Made by a program: the position numbers and the translations under genes
The notes under the pieces: generated by a model
Seen by the model: only the letters and a program-made list of their open reading frames with translations
The model's database searches: none
What the model was told of the DNA's origin: nothing
Shown here: in pieces, positions 54,457 through 62,996 of the stretch
Numbering within the stretch: position 1 is the first letter of the stretch
How the letters are laid out: every line of letters starts with the position of its first letter
Assembly (NCBI GenBank): GCA_016720935.1
Contig: JADKJP010000004.1
Span: forward strand, 372,001-436,000
Direction: 5' to 3'
From: Bacteroidota bacterium
GTDB lineage: Bacteria; Bacteroidota; Bacteroidia; AKYH767-A; 2013-40CM-41-45
Length of the DNA stretch: 64,000 nucleotides

Positions 54457-55068
54457 TTATTTTCCAACAAGATGTTGACGCATCAGATTTTTCAGGAACA
54501 CTTTTGTTCGTTCTTTGTATTGCTCATCATATATCGATTCCGTTTTGGGATTCACTCCGATAATTCTGGATGATAAGTTGCAGGAAATAGCGATTTGTGA
54601 AACAGTACCGACAAGCATCGCGATGGTCAGTGGAATGTCTACCTGACGAAATATTTTTTTCTGCTCACCTTCCAACAGTACTTTTTTCAATTCTTCAGAA
54701 TTCCGCAAGAGAATATTAAAAATGTTTTCACTGTTCACTGTGGTTTTTGTACTCAGCATTTGTCTGTGCAGAATGCGGTGAAAACGGTGCTGGGAAAAAA
54801 TACGATCAACATAAGCATCGATCATTCGTTCCAGTCGCTCCAACGGGTCTTCTATTTCTTTATTCAATACCTGGAATTTCTCCCTAAGAAAACCTGCCCG
54901 GTATTCGACCAATGCTTCAAATAATTTTTCTTTGGATCCAAAATAATAGGAAATCATGGCCACATTAATCCCGGCTTTCGCCGCCAGTGCGCGGACGGAA
55001 GTCGCACTAAAGCCATTTTCGGCTATTAGTTCCTCAGCGACCTCAAGAATTTGCTCTCTTTTCGACAT
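54457..55068 (-). CDS. TetR-family repressor of the efflux operon
   Basis: A 203-residue regulator starting at ATG 55068 (MSKREQILEVAEELI); a longer frame to 55098 begins with TTG. The helix-turn-helix is FSATSVRALAAKAGINVAMISYYFGSKEKLFEAL, seen in parts as TSVRALAAKAGINVAMISYYF and SKEKLF. The C-terminal part is a ligand-binding helical domain with no recognisable ligand motif. It is the first gene of the tetR-tolC-hlyD-emrB unit. Three adjacent palindromes upstream are likely its operators, so it probably represses its own operon until a drug binds. Confidence 0.92.
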   Translation of the reverse strand: MSKREQILEVAEELIAENGFSATSVRALAAKAGINVAMISYYFGSKEKLFEALVEYRAGFLREKFQVLNKEIEDPLERLERMIDAYVDRIFSQHRFHRILHRQMLSTKTTVNSENIFNILLRNSEELKKVLLEGEQKKIFRQVDIPLTIAMLVGTVSQIAISCNLSSRIIGVNPKTESIYDEQYKERTKVFLKNLMRQHLVGK

Positions 55069-55089
55069 TTTGTTCAAATGGTTCGCAAT

Positions 55090-55134
55090 ATTAAACAAAC
55101 GTTTAATTTAAACAACTGTTTAACACATGTTAAA
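55090..55134 (-). promoter_or_regulatory. Three adjacent TetR-type palindromes
   Basis: ATTAAACAAACGTTTAAT (55090-55107), TTAAACAACTGTTTAA (55108-55123) and TTTAACACATGTTAAA (55119-55134) are each inverted repeats with 2-4-nt centres. They lie 22-66 bp upstream of the tetR start, where an autorepressor would bind. Confidence 0.65.
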
Positions 55135-55339
55135 AGTCATATGCATTTGATTTTCATAATAATAAATTCGCTTTCGATTTGATTTTAACCCTTATAAAAG
55201 GCCCTGAATTCCAATAATTTGAACAAATCTGCACCGATCAATTCAAGAATTTGAACAAGTCAACCAGGAATTATATACTCTATATATATAGTACAAATAA
55301 AAAAGCTGCGGAATCCCCATTTACAACTTAAAAAAAGCA

Positions 55340-55347
55340 TAAATTTG
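55340..55347 (+). promoter_or_regulatory. Candidate -7 box of the nuo operon
   Basis: TAAATTTG matches TAnnTTTG and ends 35 bp before the nuoA start. No TTG is present 20 bp upstream, so this is tentative. Confidence 0.4.
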
Positions 55348-55382
55348 CCTTAATTTCATCAAAAAGGCTGATTTTCAACCCA

Positions 55383-55754
55383 ATGAACTCAAACAACCTT
55401 CCTTCCGACTTCCTCCCTATTCTACTGCAATTCTTTGTCGCCCTGGGCTTCGTAATTTTTGTCATGTTGGCCACCCACATGTTGGGTCCAAAACGAAAAG
55501 CAAAAGCGAAGCTGGAAACCTTTGAATGTGGAATTGAATCACAAGGCAATGCCCGTATTCCATTTTCAATTAAATATTTCCTCGTCGCAATTCTCTTTGT
55601 TTTGTTTGATGTGGAAGTCATTTTCATGTATCCATGGGCGGTAAATTTCAAAGAACTTGGTATGACGGGAATTTGGGAAATGATGATTTTCATGGGACTC
55701 CTTCTTACCGGATTTTATTACATCATTAAGAAGGGTGCATTAAAGTGGGAATGA
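55383..55754 (+). CDS. nuoA: NADH-quinone oxidoreductase subunit A
   Basis: A 123-residue membrane subunit with three helices. Family motifs: LGPKRKAKAKLETFECGIES (in part; the cysteine is in FECGIE) and VEVIFMYPWAVNFKELG, plus EMMIFMGLLLTGFYYIIKKGALKW (in part). It lies at the membrane-arm junction with the quinone site. It is the first gene of nuoA-J. A 129-bp gap with gattga-like repeat fragments separates it from nuoB. Confidence 0.96.
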   Translation: MNSNNLPSDFLPILLQFFVALGFVIFVMLATHMLGPKRKAKAKLETFECGIESQGNARIPFSIKYFLVAILFVLFDVEVIFMYPWAVNFKELGMTGIWEMMIFMGLLLTGFYYIIKKGALKWE

Positions 55755-55883
55755 AAAATTAATTGATGAATGTAGATTTTGGATTGAAGATTATTATAAC
55801 GTCACCCGCCCTTCGTCCCTTGTCACCTTCGAAGAAGAAAAAAGTCCGGATTGAAATAAAGTAATTAAGAAGCGAAACAATTT

Positions 55884-56447
55884 ATGTCAGACAAAATCAT
55901 CACCTCACCGGAAATAAAAATTGTAAAATCTCCAGACGGTTACGAAGGACCTGGATTTTTTGCAACCTCACTGGATAAAGTTGTTGGTTTAGCCCGAAAG
56001 AATTCTCTCTGGCCACTTCCTTTTGCTACATCCTGTTGCGGAATTGAATTTATGGCAACGATGGCATCAACATATGACCTGGGAAGATTCGGTGCGGAGC
56101 GACTCAGTTTTTCTCCCCGTCAGGCGGATATGCTGATGGTAATGGGAACGATTGCAAAAAAAATGGCTCCTGTTCTGCATCACGTCTACGAACAAATGGC
56201 GGAACCACGCTGGGTATTATCGGTAGGTGCCTGCGCATCCAGCGGTGGAATTTTTGACACCTACTCCGTTTTACAGGGAATTGATCAAATCATTCCTGTT
56301 GACGTTTATGTACCGGGATGTCCTCCAAGACCCGAACAAATCATTGATGGAATATTAAACATTCAGAAACTGGTGGGTAGTGAATCATTGCGTCGCCGGA
56401 ATTCTCCTGAATACAAAGCCCTCCTCGCCTCTTACGGCATTGAATAA
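55884..56447 (+). CDS. nuoB: NADH-quinone oxidoreductase subunit B
   Basis: A 187-residue subunit that holds the terminal N2 [4Fe-4S] cluster next to quinone. The tandem cysteines are in ATSCCGIEFM, with two more cysteines in SVGACASSGG and VPGCPPRPEQII. The N-terminal region (residues 1-30) is a typical loop, and the surrounding motifs LSFSPRQADMLMVMGTI are conserved. It is 5 bp from nuoC, so the two are translationally linked. Confidence 0.97.
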   Translation: MSDKIITSPEIKIVKSPDGYEGPGFFATSLDKVVGLARKNSLWPLPFATSCCGIEFMATMASTYDLGRFGAERLSFSPRQADMLMVMGTIAKKMAPVLHHVYEQMAEPRWVLSVGACASSGGIFDTYSVLQGIDQIIPVDVYVPGCPPRPEQIIDGILNIQKLVGSESLRRRNSPEYKALLASYGIE

Positions 56448-56452
56448 GACGT

Positions 56453-56992
56453 ATGGAAAAACTGACCCTCGATGTTGTCATCTCCTCGCTCAAGGAAAAA
56501 TTCGGCGAGCAGATTATTCAGGACGAACAACTCTATGATTTCCGAACAATAACCATCCGAAAGGAAGCTGTGCTACCCATCGTTCGTTATCTCTACGATC
56601 ACGAACGTTTTCAGTTTCGTTATCTCACCACCATGTGTGGTTTGCATTATCCGAAAACCGAACAACCTTTCGGAATGATGTACCAAATCCATAGTCTGGT
56701 ACACAACCTCCGTTTTCGCATGAAAGCATTTACGGTGGAGAACGATCTCACTTACGATTCCCTCACCCCTGTTTTTCTCTCAGCAAACTGGATGGAAAGA
56801 GAAGCCTTTGATTTCTTTGGATTTAAATTCAAAGGACATCCTAATCTCAAACGTATTCTTAATGTTGAGGATATGGATTACCATCCATTGCGTAAAGAAT
56901 ATCCTATTGAAGACCGTACACGTTTCGACAAGGACGATACCATGTTTGGTCGCAAGCCATCCGATTTCGACAGAAAAAAACTTATTCCTTAA
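56453..56992 (+). CDS. nuoC: NADH-quinone oxidoreductase subunit C
   Basis: A 179-residue hydrophilic subunit of the connecting module. Motifs: FQFRYLTTMCGLHYPK, FGMMYQIHSL and REAFDFFGFKFKGHPNLKRIL (in part), then DYHPLRKEYPIEDRTRFDKDD (in part). NuoC and NuoD are separate genes, unlike the E. coli fusion. It lies between nuoB and nuoD with very short gaps. Confidence 0.95.
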   Translation: MEKLTLDVVISSLKEKFGEQIIQDEQLYDFRTITIRKEAVLPIVRYLYDHERFQFRYLTTMCGLHYPKTEQPFGMMYQIHSLVHNLRFRMKAFTVENDLTYDSLTPVFLSANWMEREAFDFFGFKFKGHPNLKRILNVEDMDYHPLRKEYPIEDRTRFDKDDTMFGRKPSDFDRKKLIP

Positions 56993-57028
56993 TTTCTTGT
57001 GTCAGACAAATGGCGCAAAACATTTTTT

Positions 57029-58237
57029 ATGGAACTAAACACTGAAGTAAAACCCGGACAAAAGCAATACACCACCCTGAACCTGGGTCCCACGCATCCT
57101 GCGACGCACGGGATTTTCCAGAATGTATTGAAAATGGATGGAGAAATTATCGTTGATTCAGAACCAACGATAGGATACATTCACAGAGCTTTTGAAAAAC
57201 TTGCGGAACACAAACCTTTTTACCAGGTAACTCCGATCACGGACCGGTTGAATTATTGCTCCTCTCCCATCAACAATATGGGATGGCACATGACCGTAGA
57301 AAAACTGTTGAAGGCAGAATTGCCAAAGCGGGTGGAATACATGCGTATTATCATCATGGAACTTTCCCGGATTGCCGACCACATCGTTTGCAACACAGTA
57401 ATTGGTGTGGATACCGGAGCCATGACAGGATTTCTCTATCTGTTCCAATCAAGAGAAAAGATCTATGAAATATTTGAAGAAATCTGCGGCGCACGTTTAA
57501 CAACCAACATTGGTCGTATTGGTGGTTTTGAAAGAGATTTCCCGGAAGCTGCGTGGAGAAAAATCAAAGACTTCGTAAAAAACTTCCCGGCTGAATTAAA
57601 AGAATTTGAAAACCTTCTGACAAGGAATAGAATTTTCATGGACCGCACCATCGGTTGCGGACCAATCACTGCCGAGAAAGCATTGCAATACAGTTTCAGC
57701 GGACCCAATCTGCGTGCTGCAGGTGTTGATTATGATGTGAGAGCGATGAACCCTTATTCTTCTTATGAAGAATTTGAATTCCAGGTTCCGGTAGGAACCC
57801 ATGGTGACACCTACGATCGTTACATGGTTCGTGATGAAGAAATGTGGCAAAGTCTTAGCATCATTCGTCAGGCTATCGAAAAAATTGAAAAACTGGAAGA
57901 CAAAACATCTTTCCATGCGAATATTCCATCTTTCTATTTACCTCCAAAAGAAGATGTGTACAACAACATGGAGGCGCTGATCTATCATTTCAAAATTGTG
58001 ATGGGTGAAACAGATGTACCGGTTGGTGAAGTTTATCATTCGGTAGAAGCAGGAAACGGAGAACTGGGATTTTATCTGGTCAGCGACGGAGGGCGTCAGC
58101 CTTTCCGTTTACATTTCCGCAGACCCTGTTTCATTTATTACCAGGCTTATCCTGAAATGATCAAAGGCGGATTCCTGAGCGATGCCATTCTCACCATGAG
58201 TTCGATGAATGTGATCGCAGGAGAACTGGACGCTTAA
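57029..58237 (+). CDS. nuoD: NADH-quinone oxidoreductase subunit D
   Basis: The 49-kDa subunit, about 402 residues, which forms the quinone pocket with NuoB. Motifs: TLNLGPTHPATHGIFQN, IGYIHRAFEKLAEHKPF, ITDRLNYCSSPINNMGW, GVDTGAMTGFLYLFQ, GARLTTNIGRIGGFERDF, and the C-terminal SDAILTMSSMNVIAGELD. A GTG at 56999 would add ten residues (MSDKWRKTFF) and cannot be excluded; ATG 57029 gives a start at MELNTEV. It is followed by a 163-bp repeat gap rather than by nuoE directly. Confidence 0.95.
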   Translation: MELNTEVKPGQKQYTTLNLGPTHPATHGIFQNVLKMDGEIIVDSEPTIGYIHRAFEKLAEHKPFYQVTPITDRLNYCSSPINNMGWHMTVEKLLKAELPKRVEYMRIIIMELSRIADHIVCNTVIGVDTGAMTGFLYLFQSREKIYEIFEEICGARLTTNIGRIGGFERDFPEAAWRKIKDFVKNFPAELKEFENLLTRNRIFMDRTIGCGPITAEKALQYSFSGPNLRAAGVDYDVRAMNPYSSYEEFEFQVPVGTHGDTYDRYMVRDEEMWQSLSIIRQAIEKIEKLEDKTSFHANIPSFYLPPKEDVYNNMEALIYHFKIVMGETDVPVGEVYHSVEAGNGELGFYLVSDGGRQPFRLHFRRPCFIYYQAYPEMIKGGFLSDAILTMSSMNVIAGELDA

Positions 58238-58238
58238 T

Positions 58239-58400
58239 AGAATTTAGAGTTTAGAATTTAGAGTTTAGAATTTAGAATTTAGAATTTAGAATTATTAGTT
58301 ATTAGTTAAAGAAAGTATCCAGTGCAGACTCATGAATACTAACAACTAACAACTAAAAACTAAAAACTAACAACTAACAACTAATAACCAATAACCAATC
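58239..58400. repeat. Heptamer repeats (tttagag, aactaac) between nuoD and nuoE
   Basis: Two tracts, gagttta/gaattta (58243-58291) and aactaac/aactaaa/aaccaat (58336-58399), fill the gap inside the nuo operon. No hairpin terminator was seen, so transcription may pass through. Confidence 0.9.
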
Positions 58401-58946
58401 ATGACGGAATCTAAAGAGATTCGTTTTAGTGAAGAGTCCCTGGCTTTGGTTCAGCGGATGATGAAGCGTTACCCGGAAGGCAAACACAAATCAGCACTCA
58501 TTCCAATTCTTCACATAGCACAAGCTGAATTCGGTGGATGGCTGAGTGCCCCGGTAATGGATTATGTAGCTTCCATTTTGAAGATACAACCCATAGAAGT
58601 GTACGAAGTCGCTTCCTTCTATTCGATGTTTAACCTGAAACCTGTTGGAAAATGTATGATCGAAGTTTGTCGTACAAGTTCCTGCTGGTTGCTGGGTGCG
58701 GAAGATGTTATTCGTCACCTGGAGAAGAAATTAAATATCAAAGTTGGCGAAACCAGTGCTGATGGAATGTTCACTTTGAAAACAGTCGAGTGCTTAGGTT
58801 CCTGTGGAACCGCACCGATGTTACAAGTGGGAGCTGATTATTACGAGAACCTCAATCTTGAAAAGGTTGATCAGCTGGTGAGCCTTCTCAAGAGTGAAGG
58901 AAAACGCAAATCCTATACCGATCAACCTGAATCCCGCACGTTGTAA
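58401..58946 (+). CDS. nuoE: NADH-quinone oxidoreductase subunit E
   Basis: A 181-residue thioredoxin-fold subunit carrying the N1a [2Fe-2S] cluster. Motifs: VASFYSMFNLKPVGKC, VCRTSSCWLLGAEDVI (Cys pair), and TVECLGSCGTAPMLQVG (second pair). The N-terminal helix region (EESLALVQRMMKRYPEGK) is typical. It is 3 bp before nuoF, so the two are coupled. Confidence 0.95.
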   Translation: MTESKEIRFSEESLALVQRMMKRYPEGKHKSALIPILHIAQAEFGGWLSAPVMDYVASILKIQPIEVYEVASFYSMFNLKPVGKCMIEVCRTSSCWLLGAEDVIRHLEKKLNIKVGETSADGMFTLKTVECLGSCGTAPMLQVGADYYENLNLEKVDQLVSLLKSEGKRKSYTDQPESRTL

Positions 58947-58949
58947 GCT

Positions 58950-60293
58950 ATGGCAAAGAAACTACTTTTAAAGAATGACCACATAGCCGGAATCCAGGGC
59001 TATTCTGTATACCGTGAAAATGGCGGCTACGCTTCTGTTGAGAAGGCTATCAAAACGATGACTCCCGATGCAGTCGTGGAGGAAGTCAAAAAATCAGGAC
59101 TGAGAGGACGAGGCGGTGCAGGATTCCCAACTGGAATGAAATGGAGCTTTCTCGCCAAACCTGCGGGAGTTGCCCGTTACCTGGTGTGTAACGCGGATGA
59201 ATCCGAACCCGGAACATTCAAAGACCGTTACCTGATGGAACGCATTCCTCATCTTTTGATTGAAGGAATGATAACCTCCAGTTACGCGCTCGGAGCAAAT
59301 ACGTCTTACATCTACATCCGCGGTGAATATTTTTATGTAGCCCGCATCCTTGAAAATGCAATTAATGAAGCATACGCCAATGGCTGGTTAGGGAAAAATA
59401 TTTTAGGTTCTGATTACTCGCTTGATTTATATGTACATGTTGGCGCAGGCGCTTACATCTGCGGAGAAGAAACAGCATTGCTGGAATCTCTCGAAGGCAA
59501 ACGTGGAAATCCACGCATCAAGCCTCCGTTTCCTGCAGTTGCGGGATTGTATGGCTGTCCGACTGTTGTCAATAATGTTGAAACCATAGCTGCTGTTGTT
59601 CCGATTGTGAATGACGGCGGTGATGAGTATGCGAAAATAGGAATCGGAAAAAGTACAGGAACAAAACTCATCTCTGCTTCAGGACACATCAATAAACCCG
59701 GTGTTTACGAAATTGAAATGGGAGTTCCGGTAGAAGAATTTATTTTCTCACAGGAATATTGCGGGGGAATTCGTGGAGGAAAAAAACTTAAAGCTGTGGT
59801 AGCCGGAGGTTCTTCTGTTCCTATTCTTCCGGGTGAACTTATCTTAAAGACCGCGAAAGGCGAACCTCGCCTGATGTCCTACGAATCTCTCTCTGATGGA
59901 GGCTTCGCTACCGGTACCATGTTGGGTTCCGGTGGATTTATAGTCATGGATGAAGATACCAGCATCGTAAAAAATCTCTGGAACTTCACCCGTTTCTATC
60001 ACCATGAATCTTGCGGACAATGTAGTCCTTGCCGTGAAGGAACAGGCTGGATGGAAAAAATCCTGCACCGCATCCTTGAAGGACATGGAACAATGAGCGA
60101 TATAGATTTGCTTTGGGATATCCAGGGCAAAATCGAAGGCAAAACAATTTGTCCGCTTGGTGATGCGGCTGCATGGCCTGTCGCCGCTGCGATCCGTCAC
60201 TTCCGTTCTGAGTTCGAAGAGTATATCAAGAATCCAAAAAGCATCAAGGATGTTAAGCACTATTACCGTCTGAATAACCTTGTGGAAGCTTAA
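58950..60293 (+). CDS. nuoF: NADH-quinone oxidoreductase subunit F
   Basis: A 447-residue flavoprotein that oxidises NADH, binding FMN and the N3 [4Fe-4S] cluster. Motifs: LRGRGGAGFPTGMKW and NADESEPGTFKDR (FMN), GAGAYICGEETALLESLEG, PPFPAVAGLYGCPTVVNNVET (in part), and the cluster cysteines ESCGQCSPCREGTGWM with a fourth in GKTICPLGDAAAWP. The C-terminus is normal. It is followed by a heptamer array and a broken four-helix-bundle gene before nuoG. Confidence 0.97.
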   Translation: MAKKLLLKNDHIAGIQGYSVYRENGGYASVEKAIKTMTPDAVVEEVKKSGLRGRGGAGFPTGMKWSFLAKPAGVARYLVCNADESEPGTFKDRYLMERIPHLLIEGMITSSYALGANTSYIYIRGEYFYVARILENAINEAYANGWLGKNILGSDYSLDLYVHVGAGAYICGEETALLESLEGKRGNPRIKPPFPAVAGLYGCPTVVNNVETIAAVVPIVNDGGDEYAKIGIGKSTGTKLISASGHINKPGVYEIEMGVPVEEFIFSQEYCGGIRGGKKLKAVVAGGSSVPILPGELILKTAKGEPRLMSYESLSDGGFATGTMLGSGGFIVMDEDTSIVKNLWNFTRFYHHESCGQCSPCREGTGWMEKILHRILEGHGTMSDIDLLWDIQGKIEGKTICPLGDAAAWPVAAAIRHFRSEFEEYIKNPKSIKDVKHYYRLNNLVEA

Positions 60294-60295
60294 TT

Positions 60296-60381
60296 AAAAG
60301 GCAAAAGGCAAAAGGCAAAAGGCAAAAGGCAAAAGGCAAAAGGCAAAAGGCAAAAGGCAAAAGGCAAAAGGCAAAAGGCAA
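60296..60381. repeat. Heptanucleotide array (aaaaggc)n, about 12 copies
   Basis: The 7-bp units begin within 5 bp of the nuoF stop and are nearly perfect. The array sits inside the nuo operon, 5-prime of the broken four-helix-bundle gene; a short echo (gccttttaacttttg) follows that gene at about 60879. Confidence 0.95.
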
Positions 60382-60484
60382 AGATTTTATTAAAAATTGC
60401 AAAAAATAAACATCTCTCAATAAAGAAAAACAAGATAGCTAGTTTCAATACCATTCGATTTACTTCATTGTGTAAAAAAACTCA

Positions 60485-60865
60485 ATGAAATACGAAAAAG
60501 ATATTTATGATTGAACATTGAAGCTAGGAGTAAAAGTAGTCTTCGAATACAAAAAACTAAGAAAGAACAGAGTTGATTTCGCTATTGCTAATCAATTTTT
60601 AAGAAGTGGGACTTCAATTGGCGCAAACGTAACTGAAGGAAAAGCCAGTAGTTCCAGAAAAGAATTGATTCGTTATTATGAAATAGCCCTTCGTTCTGCA
60701 CATGAAACTGAATATTGGATACGACTCATTCAATCAGCATACTCTGAAAATAATATTGCAATTGAGGAGGAACTAAAAAAGGAAATAAACGAAATTATTA
60801 AAGTCATAAGTAGCATTGTATTAAAATTAAAAAAAACTATAGTTCAAAAAGATGACAGGCAATGA
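60485..60865 (+). pseudogene. Four-helix-bundle (S23/IVP family) protein with a nonsense codon
   Basis: ATG 60485 reads MKYEKDIYD, then a TGA (60512-60514), then TLKLGVKVVFEYKK. The rest (FAIANQFLRSGTSIGANVTEGKA, seen as AIANQFLRSGTSIGANVTEG; SSSRKELIRYYEIALRSAHETEYWI in part) is a typical four-helix-bundle protein of the 23S-intervening-sequence/S23 type. The missing codon was probably CGA (Arg), one transition away. Without the stop the protein would be about 126 residues; a TTG at 60518 could restart translation for 115 residues. Members occur as insertions in rRNA genes and elsewhere in Bacteroidota, with no proven function. The insertion separates nuoF from nuoG. Confidence 0.8.
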
Positions 60866-60912
60866 TTTTCTGTTTTTGCCTTTTAACTTTTGAATTTTGA
60901 ATTCATAATTCT

Positions 60913-61923
60913 ATGGCGAAAGTCACGATTGATGGCCACATGATTGAAGTTCCGGATGGAACTACCATTCTCCAGGCTGCGCGTATGATCGGAGGAGATG
61001 TTGTTCCTCCGGCCATGTGTTATTATTCCAAATTAAAAACAAGCGGAGGGTATTGCCGTACTTGTCTGGTTAAAGTAACCAAGGGTTCAGAAAAAGATCC
61101 CCGCCCGATGCCGAAACCTGTGGCTTCCTGCAGAACTCCGGTAATGGATGGCATGGAAGTGCAAAACAAAACGGCTCCGGATTTACTCGAGGCAAGAGCA
61201 GGTGTAGTTGAGTTTCTGCTCATTAACCATCCGCTTGACTGCCCGATTTGCGACCAGGCCGGAGAATGTCATCTGCAGGATCTTGCTTACGAACACGGCT
61301 TGTCCCGTACGCGTTATGAATTTAGCCGCCGTACCTTCCAGAAAATTGATATCGGTGAAAAGATAAAATTACACATGACACGATGCATTCTTTGCTACCG
61401 TTGTGTGAAAGTAGCCGAACAAATTACAGATGGTCGTGTGCATGGTGTCATGAACCGTGGCGATGTCGCTGAAATCAGCACTTATATCACACAGGCTGTC
61501 GAAAATGATTTTTCCGGAAACATGATTGATGTTTGTCCTGTTGGTGCGCTTACCGACAGAACATTCCGGTTTAAAAGCCGTGTATGGAATGTCAATCCGG
61601 TTGATGCACATCGTAATTGCACAAAATGCAGCGGACGCGTGATGCTCTGGATGAAAGGGGAAGAAGTGTTCCGTGTCACTGCCAGAAAAGATACGTATGG
61701 TGAAGTGATGGACACACCGGACGGAAAAGCAGGATGGATCTGTAACGAATGTCGTTTTGATAAAAAACAAACAAGTGACTGGGTAATTGACGGTCCGAGT
61801 AAGATCAGTCGTAACAGTGTGATTTCACAAAATCATTACATGCTATCTGAACCGGCCCACAAACCTTTGTTGAATGCAGTAAAAGCCGTACCGGCAAACT
61901 GGCAATTGGAAAACAAAAAATAA
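60913..61923 (+). CDS. nuoG: NADH-quinone oxidoreductase subunit G, short form
   Basis: A 336-residue subunit with the electron-chain clusters. The N-terminal [2Fe-2S] ferredoxin domain has PPAMCYYSKLKTSGGYCRTCLV (in part) and later VASCRTP. A His/Cys motif (HPLDCPICDQAGECHLQD) and 4Fe-4S motifs (RCILCYRCVKV, DVCPVGALTD) follow, then a further cysteine set (RNCTKCSGR, WICNECRFDKKQ). The large C-terminal molybdopterin-like domain of E. coli NuoG (about 900 residues) is absent; this is the normal Bacteroidota form. It is 9 bp before nuoH. Confidence 0.93.
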   Translation: MAKVTIDGHMIEVPDGTTILQAARMIGGDVVPPAMCYYSKLKTSGGYCRTCLVKVTKGSEKDPRPMPKPVASCRTPVMDGMEVQNKTAPDLLEARAGVVEFLLINHPLDCPICDQAGECHLQDLAYEHGLSRTRYEFSRRTFQKIDIGEKIKLHMTRCILCYRCVKVAEQITDGRVHGVMNRGDVAEISTYITQAVENDFSGNMIDVCPVGALTDRTFRFKSRVWNVNPVDAHRNCTKCSGRVMLWMKGEEVFRVTARKDTYGEVMDTPDGKAGWICNECRFDKKQTSDWVIDGPSKISRNSVISQNHYMLSEPAHKPLLNAVKAVPANWQLENKK

Positions 61924-61932
61924 GTTTCATTT

Positions 61933-62967
61933 ATGTTCACACCCGCACTCATCTATATAATTATTCTCATCGTTGTGATTTTCTCCATCACCCTGGTGAT
62001 CGCGATGTATTCCACTTACGCGGAAAGAAAAGTCGCAGGATTTCTGCAGGATCGTCTGGGTCCAAACAGAGCCGGACCCTTTGGAATCCTTCAGCCGGTT
62101 GCGGATGGAATCAAGATGTTCATGAAGGAGGAAATTATTCCGGATGTATCCAACAAATGGTTGTTTATCCTTGGACCGAGTGTCGCGATGGCAACTTGTT
62201 TGATGACAAGCGCGGTGATTCCTTTTGGAAGCGGACTCACCATCGGAGGAACATTTTATCCAATGCAGGTCGCCGATGTGAACATCGGAATTCTCTATGT
62301 TTTCGGAGTAGTCTCCATTGGCGTTTATGGTATCATGATCGGCGGATGGGCATCCAACAATAAATACTCCTTGCTTGGAGCCTTGCGCGCATCATCACAA
62401 ATGATCAGTTATGAAGTAGCGATGGGACTTAGCATTATCGCCCTGGTGATGATGACAGGTACCCTGAGTGTTCGTGAAATTGCTGAAGGACAACCTGGAG
62501 GACACTGGAATGTGTTTTACCAGCCGCTTGGTTTTTTGATCTTCATCATTTGCGCTTTTGCTGAAACCAATCGTGCGCCTTTTGATTTACCGGAATGCGA
62601 AACAGAATTGGTTGGTGGTTATCATACAGAATACAGTTCAATGAAACTGGGATTTTACCTGTTTGCTGAATACATCAACATGTTTATTTCCTCAGCGATT
62701 ATCTCCACTTTGTATTTCGGTGGTTACAATATGCCTTTCATCGGAAGATTCGTTACTGATCCAAACACTCTGAGTCTGATCGGCACCGCTTTCCTGTTTG
62801 GCAAAATCTTCTTCTTCATCTTCTTCTTCATGTGGGTACGCTGGACCATCCCCAGGTTCCGCTATGACCAATTGATGAACCTTGGATGGAAAGGACTTAT
62901 TCCGCTGGCGATTCTCAATATCTTCCTTACAGGTATAGGTATGTGGTTCTTCGGTAAAGTATCCTGA
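61933..62967 (+). CDS. nuoH: NADH-quinone oxidoreductase subunit H
   Basis: A 344-residue membrane subunit with about eight helices that closes the quinone chamber. Motifs: YAERKVAGFLQDRLGPNRAGP (in part), LQPVADGIKMFMKEE, ALRASSQMISYEVAMGLS, AFAETNRAPFDLPECETELVGGYHTEYS (in part), and MWVRWTIPRFRYDQLMNLGWK (in part). Length and order are normal for the operon. Confidence 0.97.
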   Translation: MFTPALIYIIILIVVIFSITLVIAMYSTYAERKVAGFLQDRLGPNRAGPFGILQPVADGIKMFMKEEIIPDVSNKWLFILGPSVAMATCLMTSAVIPFGSGLTIGGTFYPMQVADVNIGILYVFGVVSIGVYGIMIGGWASNNKYSLLGALRASSQMISYEVAMGLSIIALVMMTGTLSVREIAEGQPGGHWNVFYQPLGFLIFIICAFAETNRAPFDLPECETELVGGYHTEYSSMKLGFYLFAEYINMFISSAIISTLYFGGYNMPFIGRFVTDPNTLSLIGTAFLFGKIFFFIFFFMWVRWTIPRFRYDQLMNLGWKGLIPLAILNIFLTGIGMWFFGKVS

Positions 62968-62996
62968 TTAATTCTCCCCAACGCGAACAAAAAAAT

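Noticed and set aside
60913..61923. NuoG as a truncated gene
   Set aside because: The short form without the molybdopterin domain is usual in Bacteroidota and all cluster cysteines are present.
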